Shown piece after piece: positions 14,945 to 24,033 of a DNA stretch of 64,000 bases. Both the position numbers and the translations under genes were made by a program. The notes under the pieces are model-generated. The model was not told the DNA's origin and ran no database searches. It saw nothing but the letters and a program-made list of their open reading frames with translations. This DNA comes from Janthinobacterium tructae (GTDB lineage: Bacteria; Pseudomonadota; Gammaproteobacteria; Burkholderiales; Burkholderiaceae_D): NCBI RefSeq assembly GCF_006517255.1, contig NZ_CP041185.1:3534001-3598000 (forward strand), in the 5' to 3' direction. Every line of letters starts with the position of its first letter. Position 1 is the first letter of the stretch.

Positions 14945-17533
14945 CTAGCGCGCCGCCGCCCGCGCCAGCCCCGGCTGGTTCACCATCCAGTAGTGCTGGA
15001 AGGCCAGGCGGATGTTGTCGCGCAGCTGGGTGTCGTCCCACGGCTTCGTATAAAAACGGTAGATGGCGCCCCGGTTGATCGAGTCGAGCACCGCTTCGAG
15101 GCCCGTGTAGCCGGACAGGATGATGCGGATGGTTTCCGGGTACAGCTCTTTGACTTTGCTGAGGAATTCCGTGCCGCTCATGCTGGGCATGCGCTGGTCG
15201 CAGACGATCACGTGCACGCGGTGCAGGGCCAGCATTTCAAACCCTTCGGCCGGCGTGCTGGCCGTGAGGATCTGGTAGCCCTCGGGGCGGAACAGGCGGT
15301 GCAGCGAGGACAGCACGTTGACGTCGTCGTCGACGATGAGCAGGGTTTGCGCCGGCTGGGCAGCGGGATCGTGACCGGGCGGCAGGCCGGCGCCGGCGGC
15401 GATCATCTGCCCCAGTTCCAGCGCCGGCAGGGCGCGGCTGAAATAAAAGCCCTGGATCTCGTCGCAGCGGTTACGCCGCAGGTATTCGAGCTGCGGGCGC
15501 GACTCCACGCCCTCGGCCACCACGCTCAGTTTCAGACTGTGCGCCATGCTGACGATGGCCAGCGCGATGGCCGCGTCGTTCGGGTTGCTGGTAATGTTGC
15601 GCACGAAGGCGATGTCGATTTTCAGCTTGTCGATGGGGAAACGCTGCAAATACGCGAGGCTCGAGTAACCGGTGCCGAAATCGTCGATGGCCACCTTGAC
15701 GCCGATTTTCTTCAATTTGCCCAGCACGACGATGGTGCGCTCGGCGTTCGACATCAGCGCCGTTTCCGTCAGCTCCAGTTCCAGCAGTTCCGGCGCCACG
15801 CCGTACTGCGCCAGCGCGCGCGTCACTTCGCCTTCCAGGTCGCCTTCGGCAAACTGGCGGCTCGACACATTCACGGCCACGTGCACGGGCCCCACCTCGC
15901 TGTCGCGCCACTCGGCGATCTGGCGGCAGGCGGCCTGGATCACCCAGGTGCCCACGCGCACGATCAGGCCCGTGTCTTCCAGCACCGGCACGAATTCGGC
16001 CGGCGCCACCAGGCCGTAGCCGGGACGGCGCCAGCGCAGCAGCGCTTCCACGCCGCTGATGCGGCCCGTGCGCAAGTCCACCTTCGGCTGGTAGTAGAGG
16101 ATGAACTGCTCGTGTTCGAGCGCATGGCGCAACGCCAGTTCCAGGTCCAGGCGCGCCAGCACCTGCACATTCATGCCGGCCGTGAAAAAGCGGTAGCCGT
16201 CGCGCCCCGCCTGCTTGGCGCCGCCCATGGCCGTATTCGCGTATTTGATCAGCGTTTCCGGGTCGGTGGCGTCGTCCGGATACATGGCGATGCCGATGCT
16301 GGCCGTCAGGGTGGCCGCGTGGCCGCGCAAGTCGAACGGCGCGCGCAAGGCTTCGCGCACCTGGTTCGCTACCGCCACGGCTTCCTGCTGGTTGCGGCTC
16401 ATGGTCAATATGAGCGCGAATTCGTCGTTGCCCAGGCGCCCCACCGTGTCGCGCAGGCGCACGCATTCGACCAGGCGGTTGCTGAACTGGCGCAGCAGCT
16501 CGTCGCCCAGCGCCGCGCCCAGGGTATCGTTGATGCTTTTGAAGCGGTCGAGCGCGATGAACAGCACCACGATGCGCCAGCTTTTCTCTTGCGCCAGTTC
16601 GACGGCCTGGGCCAGCGTCTGGTAGAACAGGCTGCGGTTCGGCAGCCCCGTCAAGCCATCGTAATGGGCCAGGTGCTTCAGGCGCTCCTGCGCCTGGCGC
16701 CGCTCGCTGATGTCGCGCGCCACGGCGATCAGCAGCAGGCCACCCGTGACCGCAGCGCCCGGATAGCCGCCCGCCACGGGCGCCTGCGCATACCAGTGCC
16801 AGCCCAGTTCCACAGGCACCGGGCTCAGGTCGCGCCGCAGCAGTTCGCATTCCGTCACTTCCGTGGCCAGGTGGGCCGCGCCGCCCGGCAGCGCGGCCAG
16901 AGGCGGGGCCGGCGGCGACGGCAGCAGGGTGCCGGGCGCCAGCGCCAGCAGTTCGGCGCGCGCATAGCCGAGCAGGCGGCATGCGCCGTCGTTGACGTCG
17001 ACCAGGGTCATGCCCAGCACGTCGACGAGGAAGATGGCGTCGGTGGCGGCGTCCATGGCGCCGCGAAAGCGCTGCAGTTCGGCCGTGCGCTGGCCCACCG
17101 TGCGTTCGAGCAAGGTGTTGTAGTGACGCGCGGCGCGGTGCAGCAACCGCACTTCGAGCATGTTGCGGATGCGCGTGAGCACTTCGAGCGCGTCGAAGGG
17201 CTTGCTGATGAAATCGCGCGCGCCCGCTTCCAGCGCCGCCATCTTGGCGTCCGGGTCGGCGGCGATCACCAGCACGGGCAGGTAGCCTTCCAGTTCCAGC
17301 GGACGCAAGGCATCCATAACCTCGTAGCCGCTCATGCCGGGCATCACCAGGTCGAGGATGATCAGGTCAAACTGGTGGCGCTGGTGCAGGCCGGCCACGG
17401 CGCGCGCGTCGAGGGTGCTGCTGATGGCCGAGTAGCCGCCGCTGCCCAGCAAGTGCTCGAGCAGGCGCAAATTGACGTCCTGGTCGTCGACGATGAGAAT
17501 TTTCGCTGCATAGATATCGGCCTGGCTGATCAT
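14945..17533 (-). CDS. REC-PAS-GGDEF-EAL-REC c-di-GMP signalling protein
   Basis: An 862-residue cytoplasmic protein. In order: receiver (about 8-125, phosphoacceptor D61 in DLVMPGMSG), helical linker, PAS (about 155-275), GGDEF (about 283-450), EAL (about 465-710) and a second receiver (730-850, D779 in CDQRMPSMSG). The cyclase motif is GNDEF (368-372), so synthesis may be weak or lost. The phosphodiesterase motifs EALLRW, VNVSSRQ, ELELTET, DDFGTGYS and EGVE are intact, so it probably degrades c-di-GMP. Its start overlaps the stop of the hybrid kinase by 4 bases (ATGA), so that kinase is its likely phosphodonor. Confidence 0.92.
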   Translation of the reverse strand: MISQADIYAAKILIVDDQDVNLRLLEHLLGSGGYSAISSTLDARAVAGLHQRHQFDLIILDLVMPGMSGYEVMDALRPLELEGYLPVLVIAADPDAKMAALEAGARDFISKPFDALEVLTRIRNMLEVRLLHRAARHYNTLLERTVGQRTAELQRFRGAMDAATDAIFLVDVLGMTLVDVNDGACRLLGYARAELLALAPGTLLPSPPAPPLAALPGGAAHLATEVTECELLRRDLSPVPVELGWHWYAQAPVAGGYPGAAVTGGLLLIAVARDISERRQAQERLKHLAHYDGLTGLPNRSLFYQTLAQAVELAQEKSWRIVVLFIALDRFKSINDTLGAALGDELLRQFSNRLVECVRLRDTVGRLGNDEFALILTMSRNQQEAVAVANQVREALRAPFDLRGHAATLTASIGIAMYPDDATDPETLIKYANTAMGGAKQAGRDGYRFFTAGMNVQVLARLDLELALRHALEHEQFILYYQPKVDLRTGRISGVEALLRWRRPGYGLVAPAEFVPVLEDTGLIVRVGTWVIQAACRQIAEWRDSEVGPVHVAVNVSSRQFAEGDLEGEVTRALAQYGVAPELLELELTETALMSNAERTIVVLGKLKKIGVKVAIDDFGTGYSSLAYLQRFPIDKLKIDIAFVRNITSNPNDAAIALAIVSMAHSLKLSVVAEGVESRPQLEYLRRNRCDEIQGFYFSRALPALELGQMIAAGAGLPPGHDPAAQPAQTLLIVDDDVNVLSSLHRLFRPEGYQILTASTPAEGFEMLALHRVHVIVCDQRMPSMSGTEFLSKVKELYPETIRIILSGYTGLEAVLDSINRGAIYRFYTKPWDDTQLRDNIRLAFQHYWMVNQPGLARAAAR

Positions 17534-19560
17534 GGCGCGCCTGCTCCCTTTTGCCGGCGCTGCTGCGCCACATAGGCCAGCGTGCTGTTGATCGCCTCGG
17601 TAAATTCATCGAGGTTGATCGGCTTGGTCAGATAGCGATAAAAGCCCAGCGCCATGCTGCGCTCGACGTCGCCCGGCATGGCGTTGGCCGTCAGGGCGAT
17701 GACGGGGATGTGCGCCGTGCGCGGATCGGCGCGCAGCAGTTTCAGCGCGTCCGTGCCGTTCACATGCGGCAGGTTGATATCCATCAAGATCAGCTGCGGC
17801 AAATGCGTGCGCGCCATCTCCACGCCCAGGCGGCCATCCGTGGCCGTCAGCAGCTGCAATTGCGGGCAGTAGCGCACGATTTCCTCGACCAGGGTCAGGT
17901 TGGCGGGATTGTCTTCCACATATAGCAAGGTCACGGGGGCGCTGTTATCGAGCAGCGCGCCGGCCAGGTCCGGCCGCGGCAAGGACGGAGCGGCGGGAAT
18001 GGGCACGGCGTCGACCACGCGCAGCTCGATCCAGAAAATGCTGCCCTCGCCGGGCGCGCTGGAGACGCCGATGTTGCCATCCATCAATTCCACCAGGCGC
18101 TTGGTGACCACCAGGCCGATGCCGCTGCCTTCTTCCGTGCCGCCCTCCTGCCCCAGCCGGTTGAAGGGCTGAAACAGCAGCGCCAGCTGTTCGGCATCGA
18201 GCCCCACGCCCGTGTCGCGCACGCTGATGCGCACGCGTCCGCCCGCGTGCGGCGCGCACTCGATGGCCACCTGCCCCTGCTCGCGGTTGTACTTGAGCGC
18301 ATTCGACAGCAGGTTCAACAGAATTTGCTTGAGGCGCGTGCGGTCGGCCAGCACATTGAGGGGGCAGGCATCGGGGAAGGCCATGCCGATGCCGCGCTGG
18401 CTGGCGAGCGGCGCGATCATGTCGCGGCATTCCTGCAAGATGGCGTCCAGGCCCACCGGTTCCAGTGACAGGCTGACCGTGCCCGACTCCACCTTTGCCA
18501 GGTCGAGGATTTCATTGATCAAGGTCAACAAATGGCGCCCCGATTTGAGGATATGGCCGGCGAATTCCTTCTTTTGCTCCAGGGTCGACGGCAGGCGGTC
18601 GGAACTGAGGATTTGCGCGAAGCCCAGGATGGCGTTCAGCGGCGTGCGCAATTCATGGCTCATCGACGACAGGAAGGCCGACTTGGCATAGTTGGCGCTG
18701 CGCGCCTCTTCCATCGCCATGGCCAGTTCGCCATTCGTCATTTCCAGCTGCATCGTGCGCTCGTGCACGCGCACTTCCAGTTCCTGGTTCAGGCGCATGA
18801 CTTCCTGCTGCGCCTCGGTGCGCTGCTCGCCTTCGCGCGCCAGTTCGCCGTTCGAGCGTTCCAGCGCGTGCGTGCGCAGCTCGATCTCGGCCAGCATCTT
18901 GTTGAAGGAATCGACCAGCTGCGCCACTTCGTCGTCGCTGAGCTTGCGCGCGCGGCGCGAGTAGTCGCCCGTCTCGATCACTTCGCGCGCCACATCGGCG
19001 ATATCGAGGATGGGCTGCGTGATGACGAAATCGAGGCGGCGCAGCAGCAGCAAGGCCACCAGCAGCGCCAGCACCGTCACGCCCAGCGCGATGGCCAGAT
19101 AATCGGCCGTGCGGCCGGCCAGCTCATAATCGGCGCGCAGATACACGGTGCCCAGCAGCTCGCCATTGTCGACGATGGGCTTGAACAATTCCACCGAGCT
19201 GCCGGCGATGCTGACACCTTCCTTGCCCACCTTCGCCGGCAGCGCGCCCACGCGCTCATTTGCGCGGTAGCTGGCAAACAGGCTGCCATCGGCCTTGTAC
19301 AGGGCGCCGGCCGTCACGCGCGGGCGGATGCGCATCAGGTTGAGGTTTTCCAGCGCCAGGCGTTCGTCGTCGAAGGCCAGCGCGGCCGAACTCATGTGCC
19401 CCAGCAGCTCGGCCTGGGTACTGATATCGGCCACCAGGTTGCGGTGATAGGCGCGCAAGTCGTAGACGACGATGGTGCCCAGCGAAATGACGAGCGCCAC
19501 CAGGGTGGTCAGCAAGACCACCGACATCAGCTTGTGGCGGATGGAACGCAGTCGCAGCAT
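17530..19560 (-). CDS. Hybrid sensor histidine kinase (HAMP-HisKA-HATPase-REC)
   Basis: A 676-residue inner-membrane kinase. One membrane helix (about 12-33) and another (about 154-174) flank a periplasmic sensor of about 120 residues resembling CHASE8. Then come HAMP (175-230), a coiled coil (230-290), HisKA with H302 in SSMSHELRTPLN, the ATPase domain with N-box LLNLLSNALKYN, DTGVG and GSGIGL, and a receiver with D594 (MDINLPHVNG). It is the middle gene of a three-gene operon with a YfiR-like periplasmic protein upstream (2-base gap) and a c-di-GMP output protein downstream (4-base overlap). The YfiR-like protein is a candidate ligand for its sensor. Confidence 0.93.
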   Translation of the reverse strand: MLRLRSIRHKLMSVVLLTTLVALVISLGTIVVYDLRAYHRNLVADISTQAELLGHMSSAALAFDDERLALENLNLMRIRPRVTAGALYKADGSLFASYRANERVGALPAKVGKEGVSIAGSSVELFKPIVDNGELLGTVYLRADYELAGRTADYLAIALGVTVLALLVALLLLRRLDFVITQPILDIADVAREVIETGDYSRRARKLSDDEVAQLVDSFNKMLAEIELRTHALERSNGELAREGEQRTEAQQEVMRLNQELEVRVHERTMQLEMTNGELAMAMEEARSANYAKSAFLSSMSHELRTPLNAILGFAQILSSDRLPSTLEQKKEFAGHILKSGRHLLTLINEILDLAKVESGTVSLSLEPVGLDAILQECRDMIAPLASQRGIGMAFPDACPLNVLADRTRLKQILLNLLSNALKYNREQGQVAIECAPHAGGRVRISVRDTGVGLDAEQLALLFQPFNRLGQEGGTEEGSGIGLVVTKRLVELMDGNIGVSSAPGEGSIFWIELRVVDAVPIPAAPSLPRPDLAGALLDNSAPVTLLYVEDNPANLTLVEEIVRYCPQLQLLTATDGRLGVEMARTHLPQLILMDINLPHVNGTDALKLLRADPRTAHIPVIALTANAMPGDVERSMALGFYRYLTKPINLDEFTEAINSTLAYVAQQRRQKGAGAP

Positions 19561-19562
19561 GG

Positions 19563-20204
19563 TCAGGCGCCCCCCGTCTGCACGCGATAGGCGGCCAGCA
19601 GCATGCGCGCGCTGATGCGGATATGCGCCTGCGCCACGGGTTTCAGGGCCACGTCGAAGCGCACCTTGTCTTCGGCCATCACAAAATTGATCATGCTGCC
19701 CATCGCGTAGACCTCATCCGAATCGGACACCGTCAACAACGCCAGGCCACGGCTGGCGGCCAGCATTTCCTGCAGCGCCGTTTTTTCCAGTGCGCCCAGG
19801 TACAGCACGTGCAGCCCGGCCAGCGCTTCGCCGCGGCGCACTTTTTTTACTTGCACGGCGCGGCCGTTGACGCTGTGCCCTGCCACGCTCTGTTCGAGCT
19901 GCTCGGCCAGCGCATCGGCGCCCGCCACGCCGATCACCAGCGGGGAGTCGGGCCGGACAAAACTGCCGTCGGGCCACTCGACATAACCGGCAAACTTGTA
20001 CAGATACCCTGCCTTGACCTGGCGTTCCAGCTCGCCCGGCACCTGCGCCCGCGCCTCGGCACACAGCACGCCCAGGAGCAGCAATAGCCAGCCCAAGCGC
20101 AGGGAGCGGCGGCCGGCGCCGCGCACGGGGCGGCGCAGGGGGCCAGGATGACGCCACCAGGACCAGTTCAGAATTGCCATGACTACCGAGTAAAGAGAAT
20201 GCAT
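19563..20204 (-). CDS. YfiR family periplasmic protein
   Basis: About 213 residues from the ATG at 20204; an ATG at 20180 or a start further upstream (to 20297) cannot be excluded, as none has a clear ribosome site. A hydrophobic segment (LGWLLLLLGVLCAEARA) before QVPGELE marks a signal peptide. The mature part has the YfiR (DUF4154) pattern: QVKAGYLYKFAGYVEWP, SPLVIGVAGAD, VLYLGALEK, LLTVSD and INFVMAEDKVRFDVALK. In Pseudomonas YfiR represses a diguanylate cyclase from the periplasm in response to redox or envelope stress. Here it heads an operon with a hybrid kinase instead of YfiN. Confidence 0.85.
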   Translation of the reverse strand: MHSLYSVVMAILNWSWWRHPGPLRRPVRGAGRRSLRLGWLLLLLGVLCAEARAQVPGELERQVKAGYLYKFAGYVEWPDGSFVRPDSPLVIGVAGADALAEQLEQSVAGHSVNGRAVQVKKVRRGEALAGLHVLYLGALEKTALQEMLAASRGLALLTVSDSDEVYAMGSMINFVMAEDKVRFDVALKPVAQAHIRISARMLLAAYRVQTGGA

Positions 20205-20403
20205 ACGAAGGCGCGGCACCATGCCGCTTGCCGGTTCGGGCGATGCGCACCAGGGTGGCGCAGCGACAGAGCGCCTGCCGGCCCAAAGTGGTAGCAAATG
20301 TATAAAAGAGTGTACGCATTTTCGCTGTTACCGGGGAAAGTTTCTTTTACCGTTGAGCATGCTACAGTCTCGCCACCCTTACCACCGCATGCAGGAGTCC
20401 TCC

Positions 20404-20886
20404 ATGAGCAACGCACTCGCCCCCCTCTCCACCGCCGTCGGCCTGGCCTTGCAGGCGAAGGGCCTGCTGCTGGCCACGGCCGAATCATGCACGGGCGGCG
20501 GCGTGGCCCAGGCCGTCACCGACATCAGCGGGTCGAGCGCCTGGTTCGAACGGGGCTTCGTCACCTATTCCAACGGGGCCAAAAGCAGCATGCTGGGCGT
20601 GCCCGCCGAGCTGATCGCCGCACACGGCGCCGTCAGCGAGGAAGTGGCCGCCGCCATGGCGCAGGGAACGCTGGCGCACAGCGAGGCCCAGGTGGCCGTC
20701 TCGACCACCGGCATCGCCGGCCCCACGGGCGGCGTGCCCGGCAAGCCCGTCGGCACCGTCTGCTTCGGCTGGGCCATGGACGGTCGCGTGCAGACGCAGC
20801 GGCTGGTGTTTGCGGGCGACCGGCAAGCCGTGCGCGAGCAGGCCGTGGCGCACGCCCTGCGGGAACTGCTGCGCTTTATCCAGTAG
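20404..20886 (+). CDS. pncC: CinA-family nicotinamide-nucleotide amidohydrolase
   Basis: A 160-residue stand-alone CinA C-terminal domain, starting MSNALAPLSTAVGLALQAKG behind AGGAG. It deamidates nicotinamide mononucleotide to nicotinic acid mononucleotide, recycling NAD made into NMN by DNA ligase. Family motifs are LLATAESCTGGG, a STTGIAGPTGG loop and KPVGTVCFGW; the catalytic Ser is in ESCTGG. Length is normal for PncC. Its 3' end overlaps the convergent cyclase gene by 11 bases. Confidence 0.93.
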   Translation: MSNALAPLSTAVGLALQAKGLLLATAESCTGGGVAQAVTDISGSSAWFERGFVTYSNGAKSSMLGVPAELIAAHGAVSEEVAAAMAQGTLAHSEAQVAVSTTGIAGPTGGVPGKPVGTVCFGWAMDGRVQTQRLVFAGDRQAVREQAVAHALRELLRFIQ

Positions 20887-22663
20887 CGTCGGCGATGCAG
20901 GCGCGGTCGCGGCCCGCCTGCTTGGCCGCATACAGGGCGCTGTCGGCGCGCAGCAGCAAGTCGTGGCGGCCGGCGCCGTGGCGCGGGTATTCGGCGATGC
21001 CGGCCGAAAAGGTGCAGCCGGTCAAGCTGTGTGGCGCCTGCCGGATCAGCAACTGGCGATAGCGCGCGGCGATATCGTCGATCTTGTGCGCGGCGATGAC
21101 ACTGTCGGCTTCGCGCAACAGCAAGCAGAATTCCTCGCCGCCATAGCGGCACACCATGTCGCTGCCGCGCAGCTGGCTCTCCACCAGGCGCGCGAACTGG
21201 ATCAGCACTTCATCGCCAAAGTTGTGCCCGTAGGTGTCGTTGACGCGCTTGAAGAAATCCAGGTCGATGATGGCAATGGCCACGGGCGCATCCGCATCGG
21301 CCGCGTGCAGGATGGCATTGAGGCAGGTTTCAAAATGGCGGCGGTTGTACAGGCCCGTCAGGTGGTCGCGCATGGCCTGTTCCTTCAGGCTGTCCTGCAG
21401 CGAATTGACGTGCAGGATCTGGTGCGCCAGTTCGCGGTTCAGGTGCTCGAGCTTGACGTTTTCCGTCTCGCGCGCCGCCTGCAGCTCCAGCGCCTTGTCG
21501 CGCTCGGCTTTCAGGCTGTGCATTTCTTTTTCCAGGTTGCGCATCAGGCTGCGCGAGGCGCGCGCCGACTTGCTGCTGGCCTCGTAGGCGGCCTGGTATT
21601 GCTGCAGGAAGCCGTACGCCGCCTGCCATTCGCCCAGCTGGGCATTGATCTCGGCCAATCCCCGCAAAATCTGCTGCTGGTGAAACGGATTGCGCGTCCA
21701 GCTCAGCAGGCTGTGCGCCTGTGCCAGCGAGGCCAGCGCCTGCGCCGTCTGGCCCGCGTGCAGGTCCAGCTTGCCGCGCACCAGCCACGCATGCATCTGC
21801 TCTTCCAGGTCCTGGCCGCGGCGCGCATACTCTTCGGCGCGCAGCAGCAGTTGCAGCGCGCTGGCAGGCTGCCGCAGCAAGATGGCGGCGTGCGCGGCAA
21901 CGCAGAATAAAAAGGCGCGGACGGCCAGGTCTTCTTCCGGCCACTCGTAAAACGGTTCCACCAGCGCCAGCGCCTCGGCCGGCTTGCCCGTAGCCAATAA
22001 ACACATGGCCAGGTTGGCCGAGACGATGGTTTGCTGGTATTTGAGCTTTTGCGTGCCGATGATCTCGAGCGCCTCGACCAGCAGGGGGATGGCGTCTTCA
22101 TCGTTGCCCAGGTCATGCTGCGACGACGCCAGGTTCGACAGGCTGTTGACCCGGTGCGCGGGGCTGCCGAAACGTTCGGCGATGTCCAGCGCCAGCAAAA
22201 AATTGCGCGGGCCGTCTTGCGTATCGCCACGGTTCAGGGCATCGACGCCCAGGCGCGCATACAGCATGAACTTGTGCAGCGAGTCGGGTATCTGCGCGGC
22301 CTGGCTGCGCGCTTGCAGGAAATGCTGCTCGGCATCGGCAAAGTCGCCGCGCCGGCTCGCATACGCGCCCTGCAGGGCAGCCACTTCCATGCCCCCTTCC
22401 AGGTCGCCGCTGTGCTGGAAATACACGCGCAGGCGCTCGCACGACGGTTCGGCCTCGCCAGCGTAATACGCCAGCCAGCAATGATTCAGTTCCGCATACG
22501 CGCCGCCGCGCGCATACTGTTGTCGTTGCGCCGCCGCCAGCGCCATCTGCGTCAGCCGGCGCGCCTGGCGGCGGTTGCCGACCAGGCAAGACAGGGCTTG
22601 CTGATTCAAACGGTCAATGTCGGCTTTATCGAGACTGGAGATCGGCACTGCGTCCTCGTTCAC
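20876..22663 (-). CDS. TPR-repeat diguanylate cyclase
   Basis: A 595-residue cytoplasmic protein. Residues about 15-360 form a series of tetratricopeptide-like helical pairs, followed by a coiled coil (365-430) and a GGDEF domain (433-590). The active-site motif is GGEEF (508-512), and the product-inhibition I-site RGSD (499-502) sits five residues before it, so it should make c-di-GMP and be feedback-inhibited. There is no membrane segment or signal peptide. TPRs probably sense a partner protein. Convergent with pncC, with an 11-base overlap of the 3' ends. Confidence 0.92.
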   Translation of the reverse strand: MNEDAVPISSLDKADIDRLNQQALSCLVGNRRQARRLTQMALAAAQRQQYARGGAYAELNHCWLAYYAGEAEPSCERLRVYFQHSGDLEGGMEVAALQGAYASRRGDFADAEQHFLQARSQAAQIPDSLHKFMLYARLGVDALNRGDTQDGPRNFLLALDIAERFGSPAHRVNSLSNLASSQHDLGNDEDAIPLLVEALEIIGTQKLKYQQTIVSANLAMCLLATGKPAEALALVEPFYEWPEEDLAVRAFLFCVAAHAAILLRQPASALQLLLRAEEYARRGQDLEEQMHAWLVRGKLDLHAGQTAQALASLAQAHSLLSWTRNPFHQQQILRGLAEINAQLGEWQAAYGFLQQYQAAYEASSKSARASRSLMRNLEKEMHSLKAERDKALELQAARETENVKLEHLNRELAHQILHVNSLQDSLKEQAMRDHLTGLYNRRHFETCLNAILHAADADAPVAIAIIDLDFFKRVNDTYGHNFGDEVLIQFARLVESQLRGSDMVCRYGGEEFCLLLREADSVIAAHKIDDIAARYRQLLIRQAPHSLTGCTFSAGIAEYPRHGAGRHDLLLRADSALYAAKQAGRDRACIADATG

Positions 22664-22861
22664 ACTCTGGGGGTGGATTTTTCACACAAAACTTGCTCTA
22701 TATCAATGGTATCCTGATTAACATCATAACCAGATTCGCTGTCCCGCATGGCATATTCGCAAACGATTGTGGTAAAAATGCCAGTCGTGGCCTGGCCAGG
22801 CGCCCGCGCCGCTGTCACGAATCTTTGATTGTCACTGACGCAACAACTTGGAGTAGTCGCA

Positions 22862-23590
22862 ATGCAAAACACGGTACATTTCATCCTGCAGGGCAAGGGC
22901 GGCATCGGCAAGACCCTGGTATCGACCCTGCTGGCCCAATGGATAGGCGGCAAGGACGACACGCCCTTGCGCTGCTATGACACCGATCAGGAAAACGCCA
23001 CGTTCTCGCGCTACAAGGCGATGCAGGTCAAGCACGTGCCCGTGATGACGGATGCGCGCAACATCGACCCGAAACGCTTTGACGCGCTGATGATCGACAT
23101 CCTCGAAACAGACGGCAACTGCGTGATCGACAATGGCGCGAATACCTTTTCGCCGCTGATGGGCTATCTGCTGGAAAACGATTGTTTCTCGCTGCTGGAA
23201 GAATCGGGCCGCAAGGTGTACATCCACACCATCGTCGGCGGCGGCGACACCTTGCACGATACGGCCACGGGTTTTGTCGCCACGGCGCAAGCGACGAAAG
23301 TGCCGCTGGTACTGTGGCAAAACGAACACTTCGGCCTGCTGCAATCGGCGTCCGGCAAGCAGTTTATCGAATCGCAGTCGTATGCCGACAACCGCGCGCG
23401 CGTCAAGGGCAGCATCACCTTGAGCCAGCGCAATCCCGACACCTTTGGCGCGGATGTCAAGAAAATGAATACGGCACGCCTGACGATGCAGGAAGTGATG
23501 CAGAACGACAAGTTCAACATCATGGAAAAACAGCGCATCAAGGTTGTCTACCGCGACATCTTCGAACAACTCGACAAGGTGCAATGGTAG
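22862..23590 (+). CDS. TraL-like P-loop NTPase (conjugation-type)
   Basis: A 242-residue ParA/MinD-like ATPase. The start at ATG 22862 has GGAG upstream and gives MQNTVHFILQGKGGIGKT, with the Walker A motif at about residues 11-18. CYDTDQENATFSRYKAMQV corresponds to the switch region of the IncP plasmid TraL family, and VIDNGANTFSPLMGYL is the Walker B-like region. TraL is required for RP4 conjugation, but its mechanism is poorly known. The next gene, a TraM-like protein, starts at the base after this stop. No relaxase, coupling protein or type IV secretion gene lies in the window, so the pair is a chromosomal orphan. Confidence 0.72.
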   Translation: MQNTVHFILQGKGGIGKTLVSTLLAQWIGGKDDTPLRCYDTDQENATFSRYKAMQVKHVPVMTDARNIDPKRFDALMIDILETDGNCVIDNGANTFSPLMGYLLENDCFSLLEESGRKVYIHTIVGGGDTLHDTATGFVATAQATKVPLVLWQNEHFGLLQSASGKQFIESQSYADNRARVKGSITLSQRNPDTFGADVKKMNTARLTMQEVMQNDKFNIMEKQRIKVVYRDIFEQLDKVQW

Positions 23591-23953
23591 ATGGACCAGC
23601 ACAAACTGCGCAGCCATGTGTTCGACAAGACGGGCATCAAGATCGACGTCGATGACCCGATATTCGCCCTGGTGGCGCTGAACGAAGCGGTGCTGGCGGA
23701 AACCGTCGAGCGCCAGCTGGCCCTGCTGGACGCCGCCACGCAGGCGCTGGCGGCGCAAGCGCGCGCGGCGGGCGGCTTGCCTGAGCTGCCGCCCGCGTCC
23801 TTGGCCAGCCTGGCCAGCCCTGCCGATAATGCGGCGGCGCCAGCCGCCGGCTTTACGCCGCGCGAATGGCGTTTGCTGGGCGCGGCCGCCATCGTCTCCG
23901 TCGCCTGCGCGCTGCTGGTGCTGGGCGGCGCGGCCCTGCTTTATAAACTGTAG
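23591..23953 (+). CDS. TraM-like small protein with C-terminal membrane anchor
   Basis: A 120-residue protein directly following the TraL-like gene with no spacer. The N-terminal half KIDVDDPIFALVALNEAVLA matches the pattern of TraM of IncP-type plasmids (DDPI, then an NE-containing helix), followed by a helical region. An Ala/Pro-rich linker leads to one C-terminal membrane helix (about 97-118, ending LLYKL). Plasmid TraM has a similar tail-anchor layout. The pairing and order match plasmid traL-traM, supporting both calls; the function is unknown. Confidence 0.55.
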   Translation: MDQHKLRSHVFDKTGIKIDVDDPIFALVALNEAVLAETVERQLALLDAATQALAAQARAAGGLPELPPASLASLASPADNAAAPAAGFTPREWRLLGAAAIVSVACALLVLGGAALLYKL

Positions 23954-24033
23954 CACCGAGCGTAGCACTGTCGCGCTGCGCCAGCCACGAGCGAAGCGCA
24001 GCGTCTTCCCCCCACCCTAGCCTGGAAGCATGC

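Noticed and set aside
14993..17575. Open frame of 860 residues on the plus strand
   Set aside because: It mirrors the REC-PAS-GGDEF-EAL-REC gene; no ribosome site or motif supports it.
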